DNA of 64,000 nucleotides, taken from NCBI GenBank assembly GCA_028673005.1, contig CM054116.1:74240838-74304837 (forward strand), read 5' to 3'. Position 1 is the first letter of the stretch, and every line of letters starts with the position of its first letter. The notes beneath the pieces are model-generated. The model saw only the letters and a list, made by a program, of their open reading frames with translations. It was not told where the DNA came from and searched no databases. The translations under genes and the position numbers were made by a program. This document shows positions 1 through 12,480 of this stretch, piece by piece. This DNA is from Tanypteryx hageni. Lineage: Eukaryota > Arthropoda > Insecta > Odonata > Petaluridae.

Positions 1-1270
1 CCGACTCACACGCGCCACCGACCCTCGATTCAAATTTCCTACCGGGCTTCCTTTCAAGAGAGGGTGAGAGGAGTGGTAAGGAAGGGAGAGAAAGATGGTG
101 GAGATGCTGCCGACCCATTTAGATCCCTCTGGATACGCGGTTCGCTCATTGGCTGGTTTATATTCCAATGAAGGTAGATCCTACAGATAGGTGCTAAAGC
201 TCTTATTTTACGACTCGCTCCCTTAAACCCAGCTACCCACGCCTCCTTCTCCCCTATCTGCGGATGGGAGAGAGAGAGAGAGAACTAAGTAGTTTTGCGT
301 GACCGTAGGTTGAGTCGGGAGCATTTTCACCGTTCTACGGGGTGGGTCGGTTCGATAGGCGGCCGCGCTCGAGGACTTGCCGTTTGACCTCTGGGCATGT
401 GCTCGCGTGATGAGGATGAGGACAAAATGTCTTCGACCGACGAGCGTTGATATTTGCGCCTTTCGTCGCGCTCTGCAGCACAAGCTCCCCCCTCCGTCAC
501 TGATCAACCGTGACTTTTTTTAATAAAAGGAAAAAGTCCTGACACGTGACATTTGTGGATAGCGGCAGTATTAGGAGAAAATACGAGCTGAGGGCGTAAA
601 TACGACGGTTACTTATCCCCAAGTTTGGCGCGATAGATAAGAAAGGTTTAGGGGAATTTCATGCGGCATGCCTACAATTCGTCCGTCGTGCGTCGTATCA
701 TTGTCGACAAAGGCGTATATCTAGTTTAAGGCATTAGTTTCTCCTCGGCTAATTGGATCTCATCGTGAGATATTTGTAGTCCTTGCACATCTCGTTCAAG
801 TTAATCTATTACAAACTATTAAATTGTCTTGTTTATTTCGTAGATGATATTAAAATAAAAATGTGTACAAATGTTTCGGTAGAGATTTCATCGAACTCGC
901 AAGGTACAGTAAATATTTATTAACCTATATCTTGCATTTTAAAACTTTATTGAAATATAAAAGTATTTTTAAATAATCCGCTGAAGAGGCCGTCACTTTG
1001 TGGAACCTCGTAATAAGAATATTCGTATGCCTAGCAAAATAAAATACAAAGTCATTGCTACTAGCTTCGTACTTTTGTAACATAAAGTTTTATCCCTGTT
1101 TGCTACAAATTTTCTTGTGGAACGTATTTGAAACCACGCCCGAAAGATGGTCAGTTAACTTAAACCTAAAAAGCTAGAAAACGAAGTTAATCCCTACAAT
1201 TAGAAACCTTGCGATGGGATTGATCCTTATATTTTTCATCCGACTAAAGAATCGGTCATCCTAAAATATA
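1..1270. other. Non-coding, no gene seen
   Basis: Mixed-composition sequence that becomes AT-rich from about 780 to 1,230. A short (GA)n run lies near 268-284. Open frames here are short and low-complexity, and I see no recognisable protein or RNA. Confidence 0.5.
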
Positions 1271-1439
1271 TGGAAATCTTCCATTCGGGGCATAAACGGA
1301 GAGAGAGAGAGAGAAAAGAATGCGCTTCGCGTGGCTCGATTGAAGCGGTGAGGGAGGATAGTGACTTCCGCGGCAAAAGAAATCGAGTGGCCCCGAAGTG
1401 CGTGTGCGATCTAGAGAGGTCACCTCTTGTTCATTCGTC

Positions 1440-2012
1440 ATCCTTATTTGTCTTCGTCTCCTTTCCCTTCCGCCACAACATCCCCTTCTCTTCCTTCTTG
1501 TATCTGTTTTCCTCTTAACCCTTACCCACTCCGCTCCTCATGCGAAAACCCCCTAGCTTCCCCTTGGTTGCTCTTCCTTATCTCCACTCACCCCCCCCCT
1601 CCCCCACCACCTCACCTTTCCCGTTCGACTCCACCTCCGTCCTCCTCTAACCTCTCCCTCCTCCCCATCCCCATTGTGCAGGTTTAAGTCTGTTTTCCTT
1701 CTCTTTCTCTCACTTTCTGTAAGGTGCGTGTGATTTGAAATTCAAAACGCGGGAGGTGCCGGGAACTTCCTTGAATATATGCCGAGGCATGCGTGGCTTT
1801 ACCTCTTTCTTCCCTCTCTCTACTTTTCCCTTATACCCTTCTCTCTCTCTCTCTCTCTCTCTCTCTTCCTCTGCAGCGCGGGCAGTGCCTTTTCCGGCTG
1901 AGGTTAGGGTGGATGGAAAAGAGATAAGAGTAAGGAGGGAGTTTAAACCGAGTACGCGCACGTCCTCTTCGTCCCCCATCCCCACCTTTCCTTCTTCCTC
2001 CCCCTACTCGCA
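1440..2012. repeat. Polypyrimidine tract with (CT)n core
   Basis: The plus strand is dominated by C and T in two blocks, about 1,440-1,690 and 1,800-2,012. A pure CT dinucleotide run lies at about 1,840-1,866. Open frames through it (Ser, Leu, Pro and Phe rich) are by-products of composition. Confidence 0.85.
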
Positions 2013-2059
2013 GCACCTTTTCTCACGAAGGGAATGTTTTTCGTCGGGGGTGGTGTAAT

Positions 2060-2600
2060 GTGGAAGGTAGGGAGGGTAGTATGGGAGAGGAAAATGTGAG
2101 GGATAACTGTGAGAAGAGGAGAGGCCAAAAGAGGGAGGTGTGAAGAGGGAAAGGTCCCCTGGGAGGGAGGGACGGGGAATAGGAGGGGAGAGAAGGAGTT
2201 GGGAAGGAAGGTTAGGAATGGGAAGTGAGGTAAGGTGTTAGGGGAATGTGCGAGGTAGTATTGGAGGAAAAAGGAGAGGATGTATGTGGTGGCGAGGAAG
2301 GGAAGAGGATGGGTTTGAGATGAGAGTAAGCTGCTAGTGAAAGACGGCTGGGAGGAAAGATAATGAGAGGAAAGGAGGTTTGAGAAAGTTGGTGGAAGGG
2401 TTCACGGAGAGAGAGAATGGGAAGTTAGAACCAAAGGAATGGACGCGAGGGAGTGAAGAGAGAGTTGAGGAACGACCGAGGTGTGGGGAAGGAGGTCGCA
2501 AGGTGTTTAAGGAAAAGTGAGGGGCGAACGAGAGGGAGTAGGAAGAATGGTGGAAGTCTGGTAGGAGGGCGCGAGGGGAGAGGGCTCGAAACGCTTTCAT
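2060..2600. repeat. Polypurine tract
   Basis: The plus strand is dominated by G and A (many GGGAGG, GAGAGG and GGAAGG words). With the preceding pyrimidine tract it makes an abrupt strand-composition switch near 2,050. No coding content is recognised. Confidence 0.8.
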
Positions 2601-2640
2601 TCTTTCACTCCGCCGTCATTGACCCACTGCTTTTTTCATA

Positions 2641-3495
2641 ACGTCTCGTACGTTATGCATGCGGTGCGGCCGGCTTACGTGACGGAAATAAGAAACGACT
2701 CCATGATTTCAATTTTGTTTGTTGCTCGGTTTCTTTTCTCGAGCCGTTCTGTGCGTTGTAGGTGGATTGTTGGGTAGTTACGGTGTTAATCAACGTATCC
2801 TGTAGCCAGCATGGACGTGGGCTTAATTAAAGGAAGATAATTGCCGAAGGTCCGTCGAAAAAATTATCCGCGGTCAAAAATTAATATTTTATCGTTGTTT
2901 TTTTTACGGCATTATTAACGAAACCACAGTATTTCCGTGGACTTGGGACGGTAAAAAAGATCTCGCGTGATGGTGGGTCGAGTTGGTGCCCCAATTTTTA
3001 AGAAAATTTTATTTAGGCCTCGTTAAAGTTTCCCGCGTTGATCGCAGCGTTGGTTTTGGTTGGCATGCTGATTTTTCCTCGGCGTATTTTATTTCTTTCA
3101 ATCTCGGAATTTTTTCTCGTAAGTCAAAGTGAATCCGTTGCTATCACCATAATGGAGGTCGGTTAACCTTTTACTGCGGTGACTTCGTCGTTGGTTCACG
3201 AATTTTTCTGCCCGAGTTTCATCTGGTTCATTGAAAATTGCTGCCGAGGTAACTAACGGGGAAAATTAAGGACCCATTTTACCATGTTAAATCAGTGCGG
3301 TGAAAACTAAGGCTTCTGAACCAGCTGGCTATTTGAATAATATTATGCCGTCTTTTGAAGCAGCTGTTCCCTATTCATGAAGCGTCTTAAAAATAATATC
3401 GGCGAAAGCAGTCATCTGCATTCTTCAGGAAGGAAGAAAAAGATCCGTTTGGAAATATTTCTGGTCGTATTAAGGCGTGCTTACTTTACGACGGG
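2641..3495. other. Non-coding, no gene seen
   Basis: Mixed AT-rich and CpG-containing single-copy-looking sequence. No open frame of useful length on either strand, and no RNA or repeat recognised. Confidence 0.5.
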
Positions 3496-3499
3496 TAAA

Positions 3500-4400
3500 G
3501 TGGGGAGGTTTATAGGTTTTACTTTATAAATGCGCCCATGCTTTTGCTCTTGTGTCTGTCGGTCCGTCTGTGAAGTCAATTAAATTAAAATATCAAGTGA
3601 ACAGTAAGAGATAAAAGGCTGAAATTTTCAGGTTGTACGCGATCTCTGATGATGCCATTTATTACGCTGCCAAAGAAATTCTTTGGAAAAATCAGTGGGC
3701 GGCAGGGGGTGCCTTCAAAAGTTTCAAATGAAGATTCTGAGCAAATGGTTATAGATAGAAAGTTAAAATTTTTAAACTAGGGGATCTTCGGTGGAGAGGA
3801 ATCACACGCTCAATATTATTATCGTCTCCATAGTTATCCTGCACATTATACAGTGGGGATGTAAATTTTAAATAGAATTGAAAGCGCTGCTCTCGGCAGT
3901 AAAATATTTCTCGTTTTCGTCTTCAATTTTTCTATATTATTCAATGTGTTCTATCTGTTTACAAAATTTTGTTTGAGACAGCAGTTATAGTAGAACAGAT
4001 AAAAAGACAAAGTGCACAGGGACTCAACAGGATAGACCGCACAAACGCAAATTGCGCGCCTCGGTGAGGCTCCCTGTACATATTAGAGAAAATTTTATTT
4101 GACGTTTTCTTCATCGATTAATGTTTTTGTGTATGTACGCAAAATTTCGTTTTGATTGGATAAGATTAGGAAACTAGCGCAATGCGCTAACGCAAATTGC
4201 GCAGCAAGTAGAAAGGTATTGTTCTAGAAAAACTATAGGCAGTCGACTCTTAAGGTATTTGTACCTACATGTACACGAAGTTTGTTGAAAATCAGAAAAC
4301 CAAGACAGCAGTTATCGTACAACAAACGAACAGACAAAATACACAGGGACTCAACAGGAGAGACCTCGCTTAGCTCGGCCAATTAATTATTGAATAAATT
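3500..4400. repeat. Degenerate interspersed repeat with internal direct repeats
   Basis: A roughly 66-bp segment at 3,977-4,041 recurs in the same orientation at 4,304-4,369, 327 bp downstream, sharing GACAGCAGTTAT and CAGGGACTCAACAGGA words. The shared word CGCAAATTGCG occurs at about 4,046 and 4,191. The region opens with a TGTCTGTCGGTCCGTCTGTG run near 3,553, the same type of head seen at 4,557, 4,950 and 16,485. No protein is recognised. It looks like an old, diverged repeat of unknown class. Confidence 0.55.
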
Positions 4401-4519
4401 TATTTGTCATATGATTATATTACTAAATTTATAAAGAATTTCGTTTTCAATTCTAAATTAACCTCAGTATATAAAACGTGCTATTTCTTATTGCGTCAGA
4501 AAATGAAGCTCCCATTTTT

Positions 4520-4895
4520 AGCCTACTTTCCAAAGTGAAAATAGGCATTAGTTTCGTCTGTGTGTGTGTCTGTCTGTCCCCCCTGTTACCTTTTGAACCA
4601 ACTTGGTGGAAATCTCTTGCTACTGAGGCTAAGCTCCCGAGGCTAGTTTTGTTGCGAAGATTGAAAGTCCCGGGTTCGATTCCAGGAACATGTTTTTCCC
4701 ATTTGATTTACATGAAAAATCTGAAATCCATCGTGCAGGCAAATTTTCTCTCACATTAAAATTAGTATTTTATAATTGTAATATCGGAGCGGAATTTGTA
4801 TTATTCTCTGAGGAAAGGAATGGAGATTCTAATTTTTATCGTTAAATGTTGCTTATCGATCGTATTTCTTCGAATTTCGCGTAAATACAGGCGTT
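4520..4895 (+). repeat. SINE-like repeat with B-box motif, copy 1
   Basis: The unit runs from a TTTCCAAAG word, through a (TG)n/CTGTCTGTC head, to CGGGTTCGATTCCAGGAAC at 4,671-4,689. That word matches a polymerase III B box (GGTTCRANTCC). The tail includes ATATCGGAGCG at 4,781-4,791. A convincing A box is not seen, so tRNA origin is inferred. The copy at 4,908-5,315 follows it in tandem. Confidence 0.65.
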
Positions 4896-4907
4896 TTTTT
4901 GCAGTTT

Positions 4908-5315
4908 TAGGCTGGTTTCCAAAGGAAACATAGCCTTGTGAAATGGTCCTGTCTGTGTGTGTGTGCGTGTCTCCTACTAACAACTTTTGCACCAATGGAC
5001 CTATTTTCATGAAACTTGGTATGAGGCTCGTGCTGCCAGGGCCCAACACCGCGCTATATATTATTTGGCGAAGATTAAAGTCCCGGGTTCGATTCCAGGA
5101 ACGTTTTTATCCTATTTGATTTACATAGGAAATCCCAAATCCATCGTGCAGAGATGTTTTCTTTAATACATTAAAATATCTTAAAATCGTGATATCGGAG
5201 CGAGGTTTATACTGTTCTAAGGGGAAAAGAATGTAGATTCTAATTCTTATCACCGAATTCTGATAATTGGTCGTATTTTCTTGAATTTCTACTATATTAC
5301 GTATTTTCATGAGTT
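4908..5315 (+). repeat. SINE-like repeat with B-box motif, copy 2
   Basis: Diverged direct repeat of the unit at 4,520-4,895, offset about 411-413 bp. It keeps the same order of landmarks: TTTCCAAAGG, a TGTG run, CGGGTTCGATTCCAGGAAC at 5,084-5,102, AATCCATCGTGCAG, and ATATCGGAGCG at 5,192-5,202. It has no coding capacity. Confidence 0.65.
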
Positions 5316-5846
5316 TTTACTAAAACAGCGTTTTAGCGTTCTAAATCGCATCTTATCAGATTGTTGCCATGGAGACGATTATTACCGAACTCGGCTTGAG
5401 CATAGACGAGTGAACAATTAGGTTATTTTATTTTCCATTCAACTACCATTCAGCAATGGATAGTCGAGCCAGACATATAACCGTGTAAACAGTAACATTT
5501 ATTAAATTCGTTTATTTTAAAAAATACATCCAACATATAATATCAGAAAGAGATGTTGACATTTTTTTGATGTGTATAAGCTGATAATGCTCTATCAATT
5601 TGTTTTTCAGTTTTTCTCTATCATTGATAAACTATGAATTACAAATGGTATTTATGGTATGAAAATTCCTTGGAATGACTAATACAAACTGAAACATTTC
5701 CTCTGAATGTAAGCAATGAATTCGGAACGTCAACTTTGAAAAACCAGCCTGCATTAGTCCTGATTTGGACTTCTTGTAATAACTCATTACGAGAGTGTTG
5801 CCATAGTAACAACTATTGTTGGACTCGGATTCATTATAGTCTAATA

Positions 5847-5969
5847 CAGGATTTCCCAAACTGTGTTCCGCGGTATCCAAGGTTTCCACAAAAGCTTCAC
5901 GAGATTCCATTAAATAATAAGAATGAGAGTTCAAGGATTCAGTGATTTCAGATAGTTTGGGAAACCCTG
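5847..5969. mobile_element. hAT-like MITE (123 bp) with 8-bp target duplication
   Basis: The left end CAGGATTTCCCAAACT (5,847-5,862) and the reverse complement of the right end (5,954-5,969), CAGGGTTTCCCAAACT, match at 15 of 16 positions. The flanks GTCTAATA (5,839-5,846) and GTCTAGTA (5,970-5,977) match at 7 of 8, as expected for an ageing hAT target duplication. There is no coding sequence. A subterminal TTCCGCGG word is shared with the larger hAT element at 12,911-15,057, so that type of transposase may have moved it (inference). Confidence 0.85.
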
Positions 5970-5977
5970 GTCTAGTA

Positions 5978-8555
5978 CATACTCGCGTTATTTTTGCCAC
6001 ACAAATACGCGTAATCAATATAATTCTCCGTTTGAGTGTATTTGTAATATTTCATAACGCTAAGTTATGACATTTTGGAACACAAAGAGCAACATATCCG
6101 CCATGATTTTAAAGCTATTAAAGCCAATATATGTAAGTATTAAATAAATGATTAAGTGGGAAGTAAGCATCGTAAGTTCCGTTTGTATCATCTTGTTTTA
6201 TATCATCTTTATGTAATTTTAACATGACGTATTTTTGGATTAATTTTAAATATTGACGTAAGATGTCAGTCTTTGTTTCAGAATTTTGCATAACTTCTCC
6301 TTCCTATCTAGAAATATCGCGAACAAGATTGTTGCGTTCTTATATGCATTCGCTTATCAACAGAAATGTATTATTATTGATTTTTTTAGGATAAGTATAC
6401 CTTGCCTATATCTAAGTGCTAAAACAACGGGAATTACTCATCATTTATATGTAAAGAAAAGTGCTTATTTTATATTTAATTTAACACCTTAATAAATTCT
6501 CAGTGTACTGACTCATCCCCTTCTTTGAACAAGGAGCAGTGTACTGTATTATTCTTTTGAAGAGTCCGAATTGTTGTTTTTCTAAAATGGTATAAACTAG
6601 TTTTATATTATATCTTTCAACCACTAATATGGCATTTAAAATCATAAAAACGTGTGGTTTTTTAGTAGTGGGTGATATCATTACATGTTTATAGTCATAT
6701 ACCCTTGTTCGAGATAGAAATTGTTCTGCCTCACATGTTATTTCTCATCGCGCAATGTACTACAAAATAGAACACAATTACTTTTATCTGAACAAGGATC
6801 TCTTTTTATTTCTGTTGACCTCTATAGTCGTCAACTAATGCAAATAAAATTTACCGGACTCGAACCATAAGTCGAGCACTAACGCAACCTTTAAATTAAT
6901 ATAATATTTTTTTCAAGACCTCACCTTCTAAGAGAATACGTCAGTAGGGCAAACGATCACACCCTTTCGTTACCCGCAACTAATTAAAACGTATCGCACA
7001 CTTTGCGAACATTATCCGCAGCTGCGAGGTCATCTTTCTTGTTCCAATGTGACCGTATTTTGGAGCGAGAATCCGAAGATGATGAGAACCGATATGGATG
7101 GAATTTGCCGCCTTCTACGCAGAGATCCACCTATGATATATGTCCGCGTTTTCCGCCCATTAAGCGCTTCCCAGGATATCGTCCATCAGTTTACACCCTC
7201 ATTACGCCCGTTCAATCTACGATGCAGACATTACAGGTCCATCGGCTTCGTTCGTCAGTCTCCCTAAACGCGGTCTCGACCCTATCCCTCGCCTCCCATT
7301 TACACGGGACATATGGACGTCATATTCCTCTCTCCGCCAGAGGTTTCTCGTATAGCTTTCGGGGCTGACGGCTTTTGGGTGCTCAGCGCTGTGGCAAACG
7401 ATGGCACGACACCGTTGTGGGGCATCTTAACTCGTCAGCTTGGAAGCTGAGGAAGGGTGGAAGAGGAGAAGAGAATCGTTTGGGCGATTTTGGTGACGTG
7501 CCAAGAGATCGGAGCAAAGGCGGCACATACTCCAGGAAGAGGGAGATTGCCGCTCTCCGGTCTAATATCTCCTTTTAAAATGTGCTCTTAAGTTAAATCG
7601 AGTACGGTAGAAGTTATCTTCGTTGCGTCGCCGCCGAAAGGATGAGAATGAGTTATCGAGGGGAAGGTCTAAGCATTTAATGCGCGCATTAACTGAGTTT
7701 TAATGGCGTACGGTAAATTTTTTTCCGGCGGGGAAATCTCGTATGCACGTTCGCGGGGTCAACCTTAAACCATATTGTATTTTTTTAGCATGTTTAAGGT
7801 TTAAACTATTCATGAGTTTTGTGTCATTATAGCATGGCTATTTAATTCGGATTTAAGTTTTATTTTTAGCACGTGACCCTGAAAATTATTTCCGCCGCCT
7901 CTCAACGAGTTCTTTCTGTTTAACACACCGGACATTGTTGGTGCGCCGACACCACTCGTCTTTAAATCTTTTATCCCTATTCGCGATTAAAGAAAGGATT
8001 TTCGATCTCACTTCGCGGTTGAATGCAAATAGAAAAACGTTTTCTTCAATTTACATAAAAATGTTGGGAAAAGGAAGATGAGCAATTCGGCTGTAAATAA
8101 GCCTTCATCGATTGGTATTCATTCTAAAAAAAGGATTCCGCTATGAATCATCGGTAAATTATCGCTGATTATAGCTTGGTAGCCGAATCTAGTTTGCCCA
8201 ACTATTTCATTGGCATCGGAGAAGCAAAGTTAGTCGTTTATATGCGTGATATTTTGATTTGTAATTGTTTAATTTTTGCCGAGACGACTATCCGGTTATT
8301 TACGGCGATTCAAAAAGCTTTGAATCCAATGCACGGTCAAACCGTCTACTAGTTCCTTCGAGGCACGATCTTCTGTGCATCTTCCCCACTTCCGCAGTGA
8401 ATTTTTCATTCCCACCACCAATCCTAGAGCACATATTCCACGTTTCCTTTAACGGAGTCGATTCGACGGCAACTTCTTTTTTTTTCTCCCTCTACATTAG
8501 AGCTTCGCGTTGAACGAGTTCCCTCCGTTTCCATCTGTGAAAAGACGACGACCTT
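5978..8555. other. Non-coding, no gene recognised
   Basis: AT-rich to about 6,990, then a CpG-richer block at 7,000-7,660. In that block a plus-strand frame (7,003-7,368, 121 codons) is open and overlaps a second open frame (7,049-7,267). Neither resembles a known family, and several frames being open together suggests composition rather than coding. The rest is AT-rich single-copy-looking sequence with no recognised RNA. Confidence 0.45.
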
Positions 8556-9066
8556 TTAAGCGTTAAAGTTGGCAGCACTGCGGGAAGCGCCTGAGAAGTG
8601 GAAGGAAGAGTACTGGAGGGTGAGGAAAGGAGAAGTGGGAACTCGATAATGAGAAAAGTGGAAGCAGGGAGGAGGATTACGAGTGGGTGTGTGTGTGTGT
8701 GTGGCTGTAAAGGTATTAAAGGAGGTTGGGAGGGGTGTTAGATGTGGGAGAGGAAGGGAGGAATGGGGAGAGGGAGAAAAAGAAGAGTGCAAGAGACTGT
8801 TATAAGTGAGTAAGAGAGGGAAAAAGGGAGAGAGGGAGGGAAAAAAGAGAAAGGTAGGGAAAAGGGAGAGAGGGGGGGAAAAAGGGAAAGAGAGGTGGGA
8901 AAGGAAGATATGGGGAAATGAAGAAATGGGGAAAGGAAGAGATGGGGTCAGGGAGAGGGAAAAGGGTGAGAGGAAGGGAGGAGGGAGAGAGGGAGAGGAG
9001 AAAAGGGAGAGAGGTAGGGAAAAGGAGGAGAGATTGAGGAGAAGCGAGGACCGGCGGAGGCGCTAG
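8556..9066. repeat. Polypurine tract with (GT)n run
   Basis: G and A dominate the plus strand, especially 8,740-9,060, where GGGAAAAAGGGAGAGAG-like words repeat imperfectly. A (GT)n run lies at about 8,686-8,703. The Lys/Arg/Glu/Gly-rich frame through it is spurious. Confidence 0.85.
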
Positions 9067-10620
9067 AAGATGAGTAACGTCCTTAATTTTCGTCGGAGCG
9101 TCTTGTAAGATTCTCTTCCTTTTTTGTACCGGTAATTTTTAATTTCGAGATGAATCCAGCGCTGGTGCGTGTGGTTGAATTTGCGTTTTGTTTGCGAGAG
9201 AGAGATATGGAGAAAAAACGGGTGGGAGAGGAAAAAGTGAAAAATTTTGCCGAATATGACCGCGAAATCATATAACTGCCTCGGAGAATGGGTTTTGCAG
9301 ATATAACTAAATTCGCGTCTCGCGAAACGGAGGTGGCATAAAAATTCTTCTGCCGTTCTGGCGGTTTTTCTCTCTTTCTCGCTGTCTGTACAACTTTTCC
9401 ATTGGAAATGTGCCGTCGTAATATATTTCTCCGGGGAAAACTGTTTTTCTCCTAGCCAATGGCTCGGCAGAAATTTCCGCTTCCCCTAGGTATTTTATGG
9501 AGCCTTTAAAAGCCAGCTGCGCTTTTTACGGATGAGCAGCGTTTCGCGTATATGGCAAATACATAAATTAGACTTACGCGCAAAAAGTTTTTTTTTCTTC
9601 CCCCCCCCCCCCTCTCTCTCCCTCTCTCGAAGCGGCGTGGGAGTGTAAGAATTTGTTTGTTCAGTATGGGAAACGGGGAATCCTGGAATTCGATTTGGAA
9701 AAAAAGGGGTTCCAACTGTCTCCCTATCTCGTTCGGTAAAAAAAAATTCTTCGAACGATATAGGAGGAAGCCTCGTACAAATTGGCGATTTTGATCTTTC
9801 GGGGAAAAGGGAATTGCAGCACTGCCAGGAAGAAGAATTGCGAAAAAAATTGGAGTGAATGCCCTCCGCCTCTTCCTCCCCCCCCCCTTTGGAAATTTCC
9901 CAGAAATGCCGAGCCAAAAATATTCCTATCTTTCGGGGCGGTTCTTTGGAAGAATTGTTGAAGAAATTTAAGGGGTTAAAAAAAAACAAAAGCGTCGAAG
10001 ATTTTAAATCGGGCGGGTGCTGACTCAATTCCTTAATGGAGTGAAACATCTTTTTTTTAATCTCTCTGTGCGCCAAGCCTTCAAATCCGGTTTTGGACGC
10101 CGTGCAGTTTTATGGAAATTTTTCCCTTCGGTTGATTTTTTTCTCCTGGAATGTCGCGCGAAAGATTTTTCCTGATTTTAAATTACGATAACTCGCGTCC
10201 CAATTTTTTTTTCGAGTTCATTTTGATGCGAAACCTTTTCTAGCTATTTTCTCATGAAGGAATTCATCTCGATGCAATTAAAAAGTTAAATTTATTCTTT
10301 ATCCGTAGAAGTTTTTATAGAGCATGAATTCATTTCTGCAGATTTCTGCCTTGCGGATTTTCGTGCGCTTGTCTCGAAATTTCTTGATCGAAACTTGTCT
10401 TAAAAATGATTTTTACGCTTTATTTGCAACCCTCAGAATCGCGTCCTACTCGTTGCAAAATTAAATGTTCCGCGATCATTCCCGCTCATTCGCCGGAGAT
10501 CCACGTAAACGCCCTCGGAAAAACCGAGCGAACATCTTATTTATTCATTTATCCGTATGATGGAGGTGTGTATTGTGCCGTGAGGAGGGAGGCTTTTTTG
10601 GCGTTTACGAGGGTCTTGTA
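9067..10620. other. Non-coding, no gene recognised
   Basis: Mixed sequence with homopolymer runs (C run near 9,600-9,612 followed by CTCTCTCTC). A 193-codon minus-strand frame (9,495-10,076) is open but has no recognisable motif and an unconvincing composition. I do not call it a gene. Confidence 0.45.
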
Positions 10621-11115
10621 AGATTGAAGGTTGGGGAGCGAGGGGTGGTAGTGAGAGAGAGATGGAGTGGCAGGGAGTTACGGATGCACAAGGGATGAGG
10701 ATTAAAGAGGTGTTGTATAGACGGCGGGTTGCATGAATAGTAATTCCATCGAAGGAGGAGAGATTTTTAGAGGTTTGAGGGAGAGAGGGAAGCATAGGAG
10801 ATGAATGGGGGTGGAGCGTACTTCGCTTTGAGAAGAGGCGAGATTGGCTATCGTGGGGGAGGGGGGGGGGGGAGAAGGTAGAGGTTTGGTTGGTTCTGTG
10901 GGAGGTAAAAAGGACGGGCAAGGAAGGATAAGGAGGAAGGGCGAGGAAAAGTACGCGCACGGCGGATGAAGAGCGAGGCATGAAAAGAAAGGGTGTAATA
11001 TAGTCTTTCCTTATGGATAGGCCTGGTGGGTGGGTAGAGGGAGGGGGGAAAGCGTGCGGTGGTAGCGACGAAGGGGAAAGGTGTGTGTGTGGGGAAGGGG
11101 GAAAGAGGCTCCCTT
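10621..11115. repeat. Polypurine tract with poly-G run
   Basis: G and A rich on the plus strand. It includes an almost pure G run at about 10,855-10,872 (one A) and a (GT)n run near 11,081-11,092. The G run could form a quadruplex. Minus-strand frames here are Ser/Pro/Leu-rich by-products. Confidence 0.75.
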
Positions 11116-12480
11116 GCTTCGAGAAAGGATGAATGTCTTATCGCATTCCCCTCTTCCGCTTTTCTGTGAGGCTGGGACCATGAATAAGACAGGCGCGCGT
11201 GTTGAAGGCTTTTGCTAGGGTTTCCTCCCACTCTTTCCATCTCCCAACTCCTCCTTTGCACGTGAATCTCGCTTCTTCCGACACTCCGCCGAGATCGAAT
11301 CCGTGGGAGTTGGTGTAGCCGTCTCGGCAGAACTGTACAAACTCTCTCCGCGGATCTCTCCCATTCTTCTTTCCCTCTTTTCTACATCACTCTTCCTCCC
11401 CCCCTCGCGCTGCTAGGAGAGATTTGTTTCGTATAGCGGTCTCGGGTTTTATTGTTGCCTTCGCAGGGTGAGGGAAGGGGGAGTGAGGGAAGGCAGACGA
11501 TTGTCTCTGCCTCCTTTGATTAATTGATTGATCGATTGTTCGGGGGTTTGAGGGAGGGAGGAGGGGGGAAAGGAGGAGGAGTGGGGTTTCTCCCGTCTCG
11601 TGATTTGGAATGGGAAGGACCCGAGTGAGAGATGGATGAGGAGCCGCGGGGAACTCCCCTTTTTCCCGGGAGAATGTGTCGAACCAAGTTTCTGTTGCGG
11701 AGGGTGTAATTCTGTCGCACGGGCCTTTTTGTCGCTCCTTGGAAATGTTACGGAAATTTTAATTATTTTTTCTCTGAACTTTCGCACTAAGTTGGCTGTT
11801 ATGACTTGAAACGCTTTCTATTCCGTGAAGAATTCTGTTTGCTACGACGCAGCATAGCCTTTGCGAATGTGGTATTTTTTTAGTCGCTCATTATTAAATT
11901 TCCTTTATTAAAATACGTTTCTGAATATTGCACGTCCTCCTATTTACCCTTTCAGTCACCATGTCAATTTTTTATTGAACATTCAATCACATTAGTTTAT
12001 TGACCATATTTTACTGTCTTTAATAATATTATAGACATATTCTGGACAGAAAAGATTTGGAAAGTGCATAGCCTAATAAATAAAAATTGGGTTAAGGAAT
12101 TATTGTGTATTCTGAATTAAGATGCAGTTGCAAAAAATTCTCCCAATAAAACACATGACCAAAAGGTTTAAAATACCATTTTTATCTTAACGGATCACGT
12201 GTGAATTACGCTTGACAATTTTTAGCCTATAAAGATTTTTTTGTTTTGGATGCGTAATGGATGCACATGGAAGTTATTCTAAACGATATGTAAGCTTTTC
12301 CTGTTTCTTTGCTTGGCTTTCAGTTTTTTTCGTTGGTTTAAATGCACATTTAAGGGAATCTAACTATAATAAAAGACAGTTGTGACTTGGAAAGTAACGC
12401 TTGACTGTGGCGCCTCTGGTGGTGTGTTATGGCTTTACGCGAATCTTGACGAATAGAATCTTTGTTTAGTATCTCCCTAT
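11116..12480. other. Non-coding, no gene seen
   Basis: Contains a further purine-rich stretch at about 11,460-11,640. From 11,860 it is AT-rich sequence without useful open frames. Nothing else recognised. Confidence 0.45.

Noticed and set aside
7003..7368. 121-codon frame as a host exon
   Set aside because: A second frame overlaps it, no splice context or motif was found, and the composition looks unremarkable.
9495..10076. 193-codon minus-strand open frame in less repetitive sequence
   Set aside because: Homopolymer-derived Phe, Lys and Gly runs, no motif, no splice or start context; not convincing as coding.
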